Positions 34,027 to 45,282 of a stretch of DNA of 64,000 bases are shown here, piece after piece. The notes under the pieces are model-generated. The model saw only the letters and a program-made list of their open reading frames with translations, made no database searches and was not told the DNA's origin. This DNA comes from Hypholoma sublateritium FD-334 SS-4 (taxonomy: Eukaryota; Basidiomycota; Agaricomycetes; Agaricales; Strophariaceae). How positions within the stretch are numbered: position 1 is the first letter of the stretch; every line of letters begins with the position of its first letter. The translations under genes and the position numbers were made by a program. Location of the stretch: the NCBI GenBank assembly GCA_000827495.1, contig KN817526.1, forward strand, positions 558,001-622,000, written 5' to 3'.

Positions 34027-34885
34027 TCCTATGAAAGTTGGTAAGTACTGTACGATAAATGTGCTATGTTTTGCTCCAAAGGTGCGCATATATTCTACAT
34101 ACTTGTGTTCACTCGGTTGAAGATGTGCATATAACCACTCAGTTGGTAACTCTCTCTCAGGGTATGCCTCCAGTCGAGACACAACCACTTGCAGCCCGTG
34201 GTTTTCGAGCGGCACTCAGTCAACGGTATGAGTCGAAGAGCCTCAAGTTCTCTATGACACGAAATGAACTACTTTACGCCCTCGTATTTGCACGAGACAC
34301 CCTCAGGCTCGCTGCGATCTATGCACCCAATGCATTCATGAACGGTGAGCATACAAACCATGCATATATTCGCTGTGTTGATCTGAACCTCATCTTTCCA
34401 ATTGGCTCTTTACACACTCGTGAAAGTGTGTGCATTTGGTACCTGCCACTGCGGACCTTTATACTCCTATGAAAGTGAGCACATACTGAACGATAAATAC
34501 GCTATGCTTTAGTTACGTTTTACTATAAAGGTGCGCACATATTCTGCAGACTTGTGTTCACCCGGTTAACGATGCGCATATATTCACTCGGTTGATAACG
34601 CTCTCATGGTACGCGTCCAGTCGGGGGAATGCCACTCCTAGCCCGTGGCTTCAGAGCAATACCCAGTCAACGATATGAGACGGAGAGCCTCTAATATTCG
34701 ATGGTACGTAGTGAACTATAGCTTATGGCATCGTATCTTAACGAGACACCCTCAGGCTTAGCGCGATGTATACATGCAACACATTCATGAACAGTGAGCA
34801 TACAAATACGCATATAATCGCTCTGTTGATCCAAACCTTGATTTTTCAGTTGGCCCTTTACATTCTCGTGAAAGTGAGTACATGT
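34027..34885 (+). repeat. Diverged tandem duplication of an exon-like unit (~440 bp)
   Basis: Unit 1 (about 34027-34440) and unit 2 (about 34462-34885) share in order: CTATGAAAGT, ACGATAAAT..GCTATG, AAAGGTGCGCA.ATATTCT, CTTGTGTTCAC.CGGTT, an exon-like part (reading ARGFRAALSQRYESKSLKF in unit 1, ARGFRAIPSQRYETESL then stop in unit 2), CGAGACACCCTCAGGCT, CATTCATGAAC followed by GTGAGCATACAAA, and CTCGTGAAAGTG. Unit 2 has in-frame stops, so at least that copy is dead. The encoded family is not recognised. Confidence 0.65.
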
Positions 34886-36025
34886 GGAATGATAGGTGTG
34901 GTATACTCGCTGTCACGTCCCAGCTTTCTCTGACAAAGAAAATCCATCCAATTACATAGGGTTGTCGACTGTGTATCTCAAAAAGTGCGTACATACTGTA
35001 TACACTTTGTTTCCTCAGTAATCACTCCGTTCAAGTGGGCATAGGTGAGTCAGGCTACGAGCTATTACTGTATTGATACTCACCCCTCTCAAATCTACCC
35101 TCGCAGTACAATACCTCCGGCCGTTCTGTCTCACACAAGACACGTTCAACGCTGCACGTATACTCACTTTTATTGCAGGGCACATCGCATGTATGATGGT
35201 AACTTTACACCGCAACCTGATATGACATACTTACATTGACGAACACAAGGTAATTTTGCTTCTTCCGATAAGTTTTACCAGCGCATCATGACCTGCAGTA
35301 TGCACTGCGACGCTGTCACCAGCTATGCAAGTATGAGTATACAATGCGCTAGAATAACTTAGCTTGCATCTATTTGCTAGCCCTCCCGAAATACGTATGG
35401 AAGGGCATGCCACTCGCAGCTCGTCTGGAAGAAGGGTGAGAGTGCTGGCACATAGAAGAGAGGCTTGGGCGGGGCGCGCGACTGAGCACTGCTGCATATA
35501 CACTTTTTTTTAAAAAAAACCCAGATATATACAGTATACGTATAATATGGTTGGAGCCCTTTTTTTGTTTTGTTTTTTTTATGATGTCAATTTAGGTCTG
35601 GAGATGCTACGTGTCTATGTAGACATTACATGAGTATTTTACTAAGAGGTCCAGGGCACTGCCCTCTTCCATCTCCCGAGATCCCCTTCTGCACTGTCGA
35701 CGCGCTCCCAGCAACCCGACGGCCCTGCACAGAAATGCGGTTTTCTGGAAGACTCTCTCTTGAAGGGCAGGTTGACATTAGAGGGTTGTTGGATATGTGG
35801 TGGGCATTCATTCTCTTATCAATTATTTGTAATGGGACAGGACTTTCAATTCAAAGGGTTGGAGGGATGTAGAGTTGCGGGCTGGGTTAGCCAGTGCCTG
35901 AAGTCGGGGCATATAAGTATTTGGTCTTGAGGGATGGTGAGTGTTTCTGTGCGTGGTATTGACTTTTACGTAGGTGACAGGTGTGTACCGTCTATCAAAT
36001 AATGGTTGGAGTCTTACTGACTGAG

Positions 36026-36032
36026 AAAAAAA
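36026..36032 (-). terminator. RNA polymerase III T-run terminator for tRNA-Tyr
   Basis: Seven T residues on the minus strand begin four bases after the tRNA 3' end, the usual Pol III stop. Confidence 0.8.
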
Positions 36033-36035
36033 TAG

Positions 36036-36144
36036 TCCTTCGAACCGGGATCGAACCAGTGACCTCGGGATGCCTCGTAATCTATTGATTACATAATTCT
36101 CGCCGCATTACAGTCCCACGCTCTTCCAACTGAGCTATCGAAGG
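36036..36144 (-). tRNA. tRNA-Tyr(GUA) with a 36-nt intron
   Basis: The minus strand folds into a full cloverleaf: acceptor stem CCTTCGA/TCGAAGG with discriminator A, D-arm GCTC-AGTTGGAA-GAGC, anticodon stem TGGGA/TCCCG with loop containing CT-GTA-A, variable AGGTC, and T-arm ACTGG-TTCGATC-CCGGT. The anticodon GTA is followed by A37, then a 36-nt intron before A38, the canonical position for eukaryotic nuclear tRNA introns; tRNA-Tyr commonly carries one. Mature length is 73 nt before CCA addition. A-box (TAGCTCAGTTGG) and B-box (GGTTCGATCCC) promoter elements are intact. Confidence 0.97.
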
Positions 36145-36483
36145 GATATTATAGTGGAGGCTTAATAAAATTATAAGGGGAAGTAGAGAAAACAGAACAG
36201 AAGCGGGGCAGGAGGAGGAAGGGCATCGAATTGATCGTGAGTTATAAATAGATGCTGCGGTAGGTCGGCTCCGGAAGGCTCGGAAAGGAATAGGGAGAGG
36301 AGAGCATGGTCTTGACTCTTCCGTAGAATATGTAAATGCAGGAGATGAAGGTCGCGCCGTTTTAGAATCAAGCCGACCGTTGGCCGACTGATATCCTCGG
36401 CTGTACCAGGAGTATCACAACTCTTGTTTCACTTACCATACTTATTCGCCAGGGCTGATGGAATAACTTGAAGGGTTGCCAAG
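36145..36483. other. Intergenic region
   Basis: 339 bp between the tRNA 5' end and the dehydrogenase start. It is AT-rich next to the tRNA, then purine-rich. No feature recognised. Confidence 0.4.
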
Positions 36484-38060
36484 ATGGCCGGCGCGGCCTA
36501 TATAACGACTAGTCATGGCGCAGATTGCGACGATTTCTTTCCTCCACATATGAGCTCACTCATCAGCGGAATCGGCCTTGTTTTGACTCCCTTGCTTGTC
36601 CTGGCAGTTTATATCTACCGGAATGACCAAGCTTTACAAACCATTCCACCAAGGGTAACGCAGCTCATCGGCGAGCGGGCAACCCCTCAGAGCATTGAAG
36701 AGCTGGGTCGTAGACGCGCTGCTATATCTGCCACAGACGACACCGACTTGCAGGATTTACCGCCCAAGACAGGCCGCAGATACATTGTAGTGGGCGGCGT
36801 ACGTGCTAACTGACCGAGCTCGGATCCGGACGCGCGTTAACGATGTTTCAATCACAGGGTGGCTTCGTGGGGGGCTGGAATGTCGCAAAGCTCGTCGCAC
36901 GTGGCGAGGCGCCCGCGAACATTCGTATTTTGGATCTGCGCCCGCCCACCAACCCTCGCGCGATCGCAGCAGTCGCGGGCGGCGTACAGTTCATCGCGGT
37001 CGACATTACCGATGCAGTCGCGCTGGAAGCCGCGTTCACTGCGCCCTGGCCATCCGCCAGTGGGGCCGCTACGCCGGAGCTCACAGTATTCCACCACGTC
37101 GCCGAGATCCGCTTTTACGAGCGGCTCGCGCAATTTTTGCCCAAATCTGAGCGCGTAAACGTGCAGGGCACGAAGAATGTCATCGCGGCGTCGCGCGCCG
37201 CTGGCGCTACCGTACTCATCTACACCTCCTCCGGGTCAATCGGAATCCACCGCACGGCCAGCTTCCTGTGGCCCTGGCAGTCGGAGCCACAGAAATTTGT
37301 CCAAATCATCAATGACGACGAGAGCCGCCTACCTACGCGCGACGACGAGTTTTTCTCCAACTACGGCGTCGTCAAGGCGCACGGGGACCGCCTTGTGCGC
37401 GCCGCAGACAAGACACTGCTGAACAACTTCACGACAACGGGGGCCAAGAAGGTCATGCGAACGGGCGTCGTTCGTCCTGGGCAAGGCATCTTTGGGCCCA
37501 ACGACGAGGTCGTCTGCGTTTATCTGTCCCGCGGCAGCCAGCCCACCTGGTGGCGGAATAGCGCCCAAAGTTTCCTCTACGTTGAGAACTGCGTCGCTGC
37601 GCACCTCTGCTACGAGGCCCGGCTCGTCGAGCTTCTGAACGGCGGCACCAACCCAGACATTGGTGGGCAGGCATTCCTTGTCACTGATCCCGGACCAGCC
37701 CCGACCTATGGAGATATGTTCACCCTCCTCAAGACAATGACAAACGGGAGAGTCAACTTTTTCTCGCTCTCCTCGACTGCTATGCTCCTATTCGGCCATG
37801 GTCTCGAGATATATTATTCCTTCTACCACCGGCTAGTTGACGGTGGATGGAACTTGGCACGCTTTATTCCTGCATTAAAGGGCGACGTTGTGAAGCTTCA
37901 ACCCGCTTTCTGGCACTTGCTCGCCATACATGTCATTTACGACGATTCGCGCGCTCGCTTGGCACCGGAGAAAGGTGGACTGGGTTACACAGGAAAATGG
38001 ACATCGCTCGAAGCTATGCACAAAACAGTTGAGTCGGCACTGAAGAATTCCAATAAATAG
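36484..38060 (+). CDS. 3-beta-hydroxysteroid dehydrogenase-like NAD(P)-dependent membrane protein
   Basis: Extended short-chain reductase of the 3-beta-HSD/isomerase family, members of which act on sterols or related alcohols, often at the ER. Two exons, 36484-36798 and 36858-38060, give 505 residues. An N-terminal membrane helix (ISGIGLVLTPLLVLAVYIY, about 26-44) is followed by a Rossmann fold with the dinucleotide loop VVGGGGFVGG, an acidic strand end (IRILDLRP) and HHVAE in the 3-beta-HSD 'HxAA' position. The catalytic YxxxK is YGVVK and the upstream Ser is in LIYTSSGSIG. The intron falls exactly within the glycine loop. A C-terminal hydrophobic region (TAMLLFGHGLEIYYSFY) fits the family's second membrane contact. 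The substrate is not evident; ERG26 is a possible relative but identity is not claimed. Confidence 0.85.
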
Positions 38061-40014
38061 AACCTATTTATTGGAATTATGTTGTGTTCGACCCAAATCT
38101 GCGTTATAGTTGACGGATGATTTCTTTCAGTGAGGTGCCCTTGTCTAGGAATAGAGTCAAACAAACCACTTGAAAGTTGAAAATTGAAAGCTTCCTCAGC
38201 AAACCATAATCCTCTTTGGGCACCTCACCCATTGGTATTCTGCTTTGGTCTATAGTCGTCTGTGAGGGTTTGACAATGATGACAGCAGTCAAATGTTTCG
38301 CTTGCACGAGAAGAAGTCTCTGTCGACGTCGAACAACTAGGCCTCGTTAAGCTGCAGCCGATCAGTGTGCTAATCACCTCCAGCACGAAAGTACATGCTG
38401 CAAACCTGTCGCCGTGCATCGAAAACAGCGTAGCCAAGCCGGAGCGAAGGTAGCATGAACGGCACGAGTTCGGGAGAGAGCCCAAGTTGACCGCGAAGCT
38501 TCGAGGCTGGATGTATACGTGTCGAGGCGACGGCTCGGAGAGACGTAGAAGAGACTTGTGTATGGCTACATCACCGGCAGAGATTCGATGCGCAAAAATG
38601 GCGCGTGGTCGAGACCTTTATATCGGAACGAACCGGGTCCAAGTTGGCCTTGTGGTACACCCAGAGTGGTGAAGGCAAGGGTGCCTTGAGGAGATAGATA
38701 TAAGAGCAGGCTGGAGAGGCTACCATAATGGGGCCAGACAAAGATGAGTGGCGGCTTTTGCAATGGATGTATGCGCGATAGCGTTAGCCATAGACGGCAG
38801 GGCTAAACGATAGCGTGGGTGCCGACGAAAAGTGTACTTCCCTTGCTGATATTCTGCCGAAATGCAGCAGCCGAATTGTAAAAGCGGGCTGCAACTGGAG
38901 CAATGTAGGGTGATAATTCATCCGTGTCTAGCTTTTCTGAGTGCCCGAGGGGCTCCGCAACGAAAAAAGATCGATGAAGGGAGCGCCGTCGGTCGAGCCT
39001 GAGGATCTGCAGCGTATTCTTGGGGGTGCGCGAGAATACCTGCGCGGTTTGACCTTAGCCGGTGCGCGAAAGAAGCAATCCGGTTGTTCAATGTGTCACG
39101 TCTAAGATATTTTTGTCGTCTTCCGATGGACCGTCGGCCTCCCTTGGAGTGGCAGCCGCAGTTCGTCAATATATGCATCGGCCAATTGCGGGATGGCCAT
39201 ACCTATTGAATACGCCTGAATGGAAGAAGCCATGAACACGGCGGTGCAAAAGTCCGAGGAGAGAGGAAGAGTTCTAACCCCACAGATGAAAGTGGGACAC
39301 TGCCAAGGAAGAGTCCATTGAACCGGAGCTCGTTGTTGGAACTCCAGAGCAGAAAACGCGCATATATGCGGTCCTTGAGGTCCGAGGGCGTCATTTAAGA
39401 GTGCCTAGCGCACCGGAAGGGGGCATCGAACGTAAGACAAGCCAACCCAAGCATTTGAGCAGTCGATGACCGGCAAAACGGTTCCCAAATCGACGCGTCG
39501 TAAGGTGTACAGCGAGCAGCAAGGAGATGACGGCTTATCTATGCGTCGTTTGAGCGGGTCCCCAGCTGTCCTAGAGCTTGAGGTGCGTGAATCGGGGCCA
39601 CCGACGACGAGAGAGCCCCGGTCCTGCTGTGCGGGGTCTTTATATATTTAGCTTGGCTGGGATGATGCAATTTTCGCGCCCATTGGCTTCCAAAAATGCT
39701 GGGCGAGGTGTAAGAATGCCAAAGGTCCGTGGCTGCGTCAGATTAACGAGAGGATTAACCTGGTTTAGCGAGGAAAGGAAGCGCCAGCGGCTATGAAGAC
39801 GGTGTTAGAGAGGGGAAGAGAGAGACAAGCCCCGGTTGACCCGGGCACCGAGCGGATGTCCGAAAGTTGCCAAGATACACCTGATTGGGTCAACTTCACA
39901 CAAAAGGCGTCATGGCCCGACACTCTGACTTTTTTCCGACCTGCTTTCCATCTCCACCCTCAGGCCTCCAGGCGTCCCAGAGCCCTGCATCCTGCGCCCC
40001 CAGCCCTCCACCTC
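38061..40014. other. Intergenic region (1.95 kb)
   Basis: No convincing gene. Several short frames exist on both strands without domains or consistent splice sites. The frame of the next gene is open upstream to an ATG at 39793 (74 extra residues), but that extension is low-complexity and probably 5' UTR. The last 100 bp is pyrimidine-rich. Confidence 0.4.
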
Positions 40015-41047
40015 ATGTCAAATAAAGGCGAGAAGAGCCCCGTCCACGTGCAGTCACAAGTTGCAGCGACACCCGAAACAATGTCGACGACGGGAGACGT
40101 AGAACACAGCGGCCAGCGGAATACGGTTTCGTTATGGCAGCACCTCAACGCCGACGTCAATTCGAAGGAGACGACATTCCCTTTGGCTATGTACTGTTTT
40201 ATGACCGGCTATACGTACGTCACCGCATAAAATATATGCGCATATACTCACTGTATTCTAGTGATGTTGTATCCTTCTCAGCCATCTTCGTCTGGTGTGG
40301 GTTCCAAACTGGAAATTTTGCTCAGGTACGCAGGTTGCATCATTTGTTTTTTCCGGAGACTGACCATTAGTAGTTGGCCATCGCCTTGTGCCGCCTGTTT
40401 GAAGGCGCACCGGGACACCGTGATCAGACATTCCACAAAGCAGATCAGCAGGCACTGTGCTCGCTCATCTCGTTCAACCTCGGTGCCTTCATCGGCCGCA
40501 TTGGTGACAAGGTCGGCGCGCACAAGAGGATATGGCTTATCGCAGGCACGTTCATCCAGGCGCTCTTCACCATGGCGGCGGCCATCTCCTTCTGGAAATC
40601 GGGCCAAGGCAGCATCGCTGACGAGCGCGACGACCCCGCCTGGACCAATCTCCGAACCTTTGTCGGTCTCGCGTTCATGAGCGCGGCCCTCGGTGTGCAA
40701 GGAATCCTCGGCAAGCGTCTCAACACCCAATTCGGGACAACCAGTGCGTGCCACCCATTATTTTTCTACGAACAAGCTGATGACGACGCCGTGCCACAGT
40801 CGTACTTACCACCGTCTGGGTCGAGCTCATGTCGGACCCCAGCCTATTCCGCCTGCGCCAGCGCGTCATGACGCGCGACCACCGTCTCATCGCCGCCGGG
40901 TCACTTTTCCTCGGCGCCTTCACCGGTCGCGCCATCCTGGGACAAATCGGCACCGGAGGCACCATGGGTGTCGCCGTCGGATTCAGGGTGCTCATCACGC
41001 TTTCATGGATCTTTGTGCCCAGCAAGTTGGCCCCTGCGCGCGCGTAA
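40015..41047 (+). CDS. DUF1275 family multi-pass membrane protein
   Basis: Member of the YoaK/DUF1275 family, small multi-pass membrane proteins of unknown, presumably transport-related function. Exons 40015-40214, 40262-40325, 40374-40743 and 40800-41047 fit in phase and give 293 residues. The family signature is evident: GYTDVVSFSAIFVWCGFQTGNF at the first helix pair, then helices around LISFNLGAFIGRIGD, LIAGTFIQALFTMAAAISF, LRTFVGLAFMSAALGVQG and VVLTTVWVELMSD-type conserved end, finishing with GTGGTMGVAVGFRVLITLSWIFV. The N-terminal 50 residues are hydrophilic. ATG 40015 is preferred over the in-frame ATG at 39793. The intron at 40215-40261 resembles intron-like sequence in the 34-kb decayed region. 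Confidence 0.85.
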
Positions 41048-41775
41048 TGCACACGGGTCCCCAATCGCTGCTATATATCCCCGTATCTTGGACTATGCAT
41101 ACCCCGGCCCCAGCCTCCCCGATAACCGCTGTAAGCTGCAGACACGCGCCAACTACAACACCCCCCGCCATATGTGGTATATCCTGTATTTGAAGTACCT
41201 CATCGTTTGTTTTTGTTATGTTCGCTGTGCTATCGTCAATTTTTCGGTCTCGTCGTCACGTTGCTACCACCCCTTCCTGTTTCATCACCTCTTGTCCATC
41301 ACCCCCGCCGTCCTGCATTATCCTTAGAATTTGGTGCTTTGTACGAGCCCCAGATGCGCTTTCTTGCTGGAAATCCAGCCCAACCCGATCACTAATGTAT
41401 ACCTAGCTGGCAATTTTGTTATCGGTTATAATAAATATCTGAATGAGCAATTGAATGACCGTGAACGAGACAGAGGAAATATATTTCATCATGAATGTAG
41501 AATGTCATTCACAAACGCAGCGTAAGAAGGCTTCATGAGAAGACATGATAGTCTATGACATTCCACGAATGCCAGCGTGGTATATTTGCGCACCTCCTTG
41601 CAGACCCAGGTCAGGTCAGTCCCCGTTTAGCGGTTCGCGTAGATCACATACGCTGAAGGTATTTTGGCTCATGATATATTATAGTAAATCTTTGAGGATG
41701 TATCAGCTACGTTCTGTGTTGTAAATATAGTGGATTTACCTAGTCCCTATACATATGCTAGGCCTCAAGCACCAC
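41048..41775. other. Convergent intergenic region
   Basis: 728 bp between the 3' ends of two convergent genes. It is AT-rich after 41400. No feature recognised. Confidence 0.4.
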
Positions 41776-42368
41776 TCATTTCCGCCCCTTTCTCCGCTTG
41801 CCCGGTTTCGTGATCGACTCGGGGAGCCACTCATTCGACGAGCTCGCCGCATCGTCAGTGTCGTCCTTCTCAATCAGGTGGCGATCATCCCGCTCCTCGA
41901 TCATCCCGCGCGGCAAGCTCCCCGCGAACGGCTGCCCGGTGGCAGGCACACCCCCTTTGGAGCTCGCCTTAGCCTCTGCGGCTTCGCGCGCGTCCGCCGC
42001 GCGCGACGCTGCCTCGATCTCGGCGGGACTCACGTCCTCCCCGCGGCGGATGCGCGCGGCGATTTCAGGCGTCACGCGCACGCGCTTGACGTTCGTCTGG
42101 AAGCCGGCAGCTGCAAGTGAGAAGTGAGGCCGGACATGAGAATATGCATAACCGCTGAGGTCTGGGGACACGCACCGCCCTTGCCTATCCCGTACAGGCG
42201 GAGCCGCCGTGCGAGATACCACTTGCGCACGTAGTACGCCGAGACGAGGAACACGGGCGGGATTCTGCGGGACGGTCTTGGCGAGCGGATGCAGATGGGT
42301 AGCTTGGGGACTCACACTGTCCATAGCAGCGACGGGTAGTCGTCCGGGGTGGTGACTGGCGAAGACAT
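41776..42368 (-). CDS. Small single-pass membrane protein of unknown function
   Basis: Exons 42368-42316, 42264-42176 and 42110-41776 fit in phase and give 158 residues starting MSSPVTTPDDYPSLLWTV. A single hydrophobic segment (VIPPVFLVSAYYV, about 18-30) is followed by a basic stretch (RKWYLARRLRLYGIGKG), indicating a cytosolic C-terminal side. The rest is helical and charged (RVTPEIAARIRRGEDVSPAEIEAASRAADAREAAEAK), then acidic, ending in a basic KPGKRRKGRK tail. The order of short luminal N-terminus, helix and charged cytosolic tail suggests an ER or mitochondrial outer membrane protein. I do not recognise the family. Confidence 0.7.
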
Positions 42369-43528
42369 TGTGGTGGGAGAGATCCAAAAGTTATTTCGCT
42401 CGTTGTCGCGGGCAACAGCGACAACACCCGCACGTGACGTGTACACCTTGATGGGGCTATTTCCAGCCTTGCTTCAGATTTTAGACGCCTTGACTTGTCA
42501 AACCATCCTCCAACCATCTTCCTCTGACATTCCGACATTTTCCGGTTAACCACATCCTCGCTTTCAATTCACTCCCAACACCGCTTCATCCTGGCGTCTA
42601 AAACCCTAGTATCGTTCTGAATGGCAGGTCCAGGCAAGGTACTAGTAGAACCGAAAGCCCGGCAAAAACGCATTGCTTACTGGCGCTACTCGATGGTATA
42701 CATAATCTGTGTGAACTGAAGGAATATAGGGGGGCACTCAGGGTGGAGATTTTGTTTCAGGCTCTATGGAAGGCCTTCCTAAAGGTGACTGTTGGCAACT
42801 TATACCTTTGAATCTAAACGTCCGCAACACCGCCATCTTGGGCTGGCTGTTCAACAATTAGATCAAGTTCTGCCACCGTATCTATACAGCGCGCGGCGCC
42901 TATTCGCTCTTCCAAGACGTTTGCATGCGTCACCGACTGTTGAATATCTTCAAAAAGTGATTCAACGGTGGGGCATCACTCCGGCACCAGCGCACCCGCA
43001 TGAGTCTTTGTATAATCATCAAGATGTATCAAGGCGAACCATGAAGGTGTATTAATTTCTCGTGACTCTTGTCAGCTCAATCTATATCGACGCAGCCCTG
43101 ATGTTCATACCCTTGGAGGCTTGTGGCTTGTTCTCCACTGCGCTATTCGCGGATCTCTATTCCTGGCATCCTCCTTTTGGCTATGTTCGCTACCCCGAAA
43201 CTTATCTACTCTTCCTCCACCCCCGTAATTAATGGAAATTTACGCGCCCGGGACGCCCTTTCACTGCTATTCCTCCCGAGCTCTGCCTCTAGCTTGACCC
43301 ACGCCAAACGTCCTCGACTGCCCGATAGGTCGGGGCGTAACGGACACGCGGCGAGCAGTAAATATAGCAAGGCGTTCTTCCAGAAGGTCTGACTTAGTGC
43401 GTTTTTCGGGCCTCTGTCAGCTCCGATTATACACCATATATCAACCCCCATGTTCATCTGGCTAGGACTGAGCCGCCCGTCGCCTTTCCTTATCTTCTCC
43501 TCCCAAACCAACGACCCCCTGTTCTTCT
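42369..43528. other. Intergenic region
   Basis: 1.16 kb. Promoter of the membrane protein on the left. Short frames on both strands (e.g. minus 43206-43511) lack domains or splice support. Confidence 0.4.
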
Positions 43529-45282
43529 ATGGAGAGTGATGTAATAACACCAGACATAATAACGTTGGGGTATGATCTGTGAGTCTCCAACCCGTCGACG
43601 GTCCCTTCGCCAGGCTAAGATTAGCGCCTCTCCAGCCTTGCGTTTAAAGTTCAGATATCCCTTTTTTTATCCCCTGGTAGCAACTGACTTTTCATCGCGC
43701 AGCGGTATTACGTGGGGATTGCCTCGTTGATGGCGTACGACTACCTCCTCACGCTCGAGCGGGAGGTCAAGTACATCTGGACGGGGAAGCGTTCGTTGAG
43801 TGCGTATCTGCGTGTTCCGTCCAAACCGCGCTCTCACACTGACTTCGACTTGACAAGTGTTCTATCTGTATCTCGTGGTGCGTTGTTCTATCTGATGCGT
43901 CAATTTCTGAGTTCACCGTTATGGTATGCTAGAACCGGTACTTACCCATGCTCTTCTCTATGATCACACTTTCGGGTATGAACTATCCTTTCGAGCCGTC
44001 CTATAGCTATCTATAGACTGGGACTTAGACGACTTATTTGCAGCATACTTTTCTCCTTTGTGGACATCTGCAGTACGAATGGTTTTACGGAATATCTGGT
44101 ACATCACCTTACGTTTAACCCATCTCCCTAGGTGTAGGAAATCGCACCAAGCCATTGACCTTGATCTGAATTGTGACGTGCACATAGTTGCGATCGGTTC
44201 GCTATCGTGAAATGGCTCGAGACCCTTCTCATTGTCATCCCTGCGGAAAGCGTCCTGCTTGTCAGGTACATATCATAATATCGTTCACTCGCTTAACCTG
44301 TAACTTGACCAACGTTGACAGAACTTTTGCGATCACTGGGTACAATAAAGTGATTACTACGCTTTTAGTCAGTATCATGATTGTACAGTGCTGCGTAGTA
44401 ATCTATGCCATGTCGCGGCCGGGAAAGAACCAAGGTGCGTTTTTTTGGAATAATATCAATTATTCAAGTTTCAATGTTGTTCGACACTCAGCACTTCAAA
44501 CACCTTCGACGTTGGGTGACCCGTATCACGGTAAGCGTCTCGGAATGTAACAGCAAATGGCCGGTACTGAGTACCAACAAAGTTTGTATCCTCTTCTCGG
44601 ATCCAAAGATGTAAGAGCTCCACGCATTCTATTTCCGCTCCCAGTGATCTCACTGATACGCTCAAACAGGGATACCGCGTACCTTGGCGTCTCAATTCTT
44701 TTCGATTTCATTGTGTTCTGCACTACCATTTTACGGACCTTATCCTTCCAAGGCAATTTGTTCCCCAAAACAGGCCTTATGCGTACGATCATCCGCGACG
44801 GTGTCCTGTACTTTGCTGTCATTCTATCAGGGAATGTAGTTTGGATGGTCTGCGCACTTACTGGTCGAGCAAGTTCTTTTTTTGTCGGTAGTAGAATGCC
44901 TTCTGACATTTATTTGACTCTCTCAGAGGGGAATAAAGCTTATCAATGCACAGTGAGTTCGTTCTATTTCCACGCATTGTCCTTTGACAATTCTCGATTA
45001 GACCTAGCACGATGTGAGTAATCTAAACTCGGCGCGCTTTGAACGCTTCTGCTGTATCTCTGGCTGACGACGTTGTTCTGCCACCCCTCCAGCTTGACGT
45101 CAATCATGATCAGTAGGCTCACACTTTCACTTCGCCGAGCTGGAAGAGCACAGCAAATTGGCACATCGACGGGCTGGATGGAGACCGACGGGTGGACCGC
45201 GACGGAACGGATATCAACGCTGCACTCGAACACGATCATGTCGACGGACTCTGGACATCTGGAATTACTTTCACTACAGTAA
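43529..45282 (+). CDS. DUF6533-type multi-helix membrane protein (junctions partly unresolved)
   Basis: Basidiomycete-expanded membrane protein family of unknown function. Secure parts: 43703-43799 (RYYVGIASLMAYDYLLTLEREVKYIW), 43858-43874 or -43877, 43933-43975 (NRYLPMLFSMITLS), an exon ending 44265 (AIVKWLETLLIVIPAESVLLVR), 44322-44530 (TFAITGYNKVITTLLVSIMI), a 28-nt exon 44583-44610, 44670 onward (RDTAYLGVSILFDFIVF ... RDGVLYFAVILSGNVVW), and a last exon from about 45092 to TAA 45282 (SIMISRLTLSLRRAG). The opening motif 'YDYLLTLExEVxxIW' and 'NRYLPxL' define the family. Problems: ATG 43529 reads MESDVITPDIITLGYDL, but its GTGAGT donor joins the next exon one base out of frame; the junction before CDRF works only with an unusual donor near 44098; and the link to the last exon is not found. 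It may be a degrading copy or contain a sequence error. Confidence 0.6.

Larger units (their letters stand above)
32910..36025. other. Gene-poor region with decayed duplications
   Basis: About 3.1 kb without an intact gene. It holds copy 2 of the 150-bp duplication (about 32999-33140), a diverged exon-intron-like tandem duplication (33948-34885), a possible third fragment near 35395-35450 (GMPLAARL), and homopolymer A/T tracts at 35504-35518 and 35560-35581. I see no long transposase or reverse-transcriptase frame. Confidence 0.5.

Noticed and set aside
35504..35581. A/T homopolymer tracts as a possible replication origin or retroposon tail
   Set aside because: Low-complexity alone; no target-site duplication or adjacent element could be identified.
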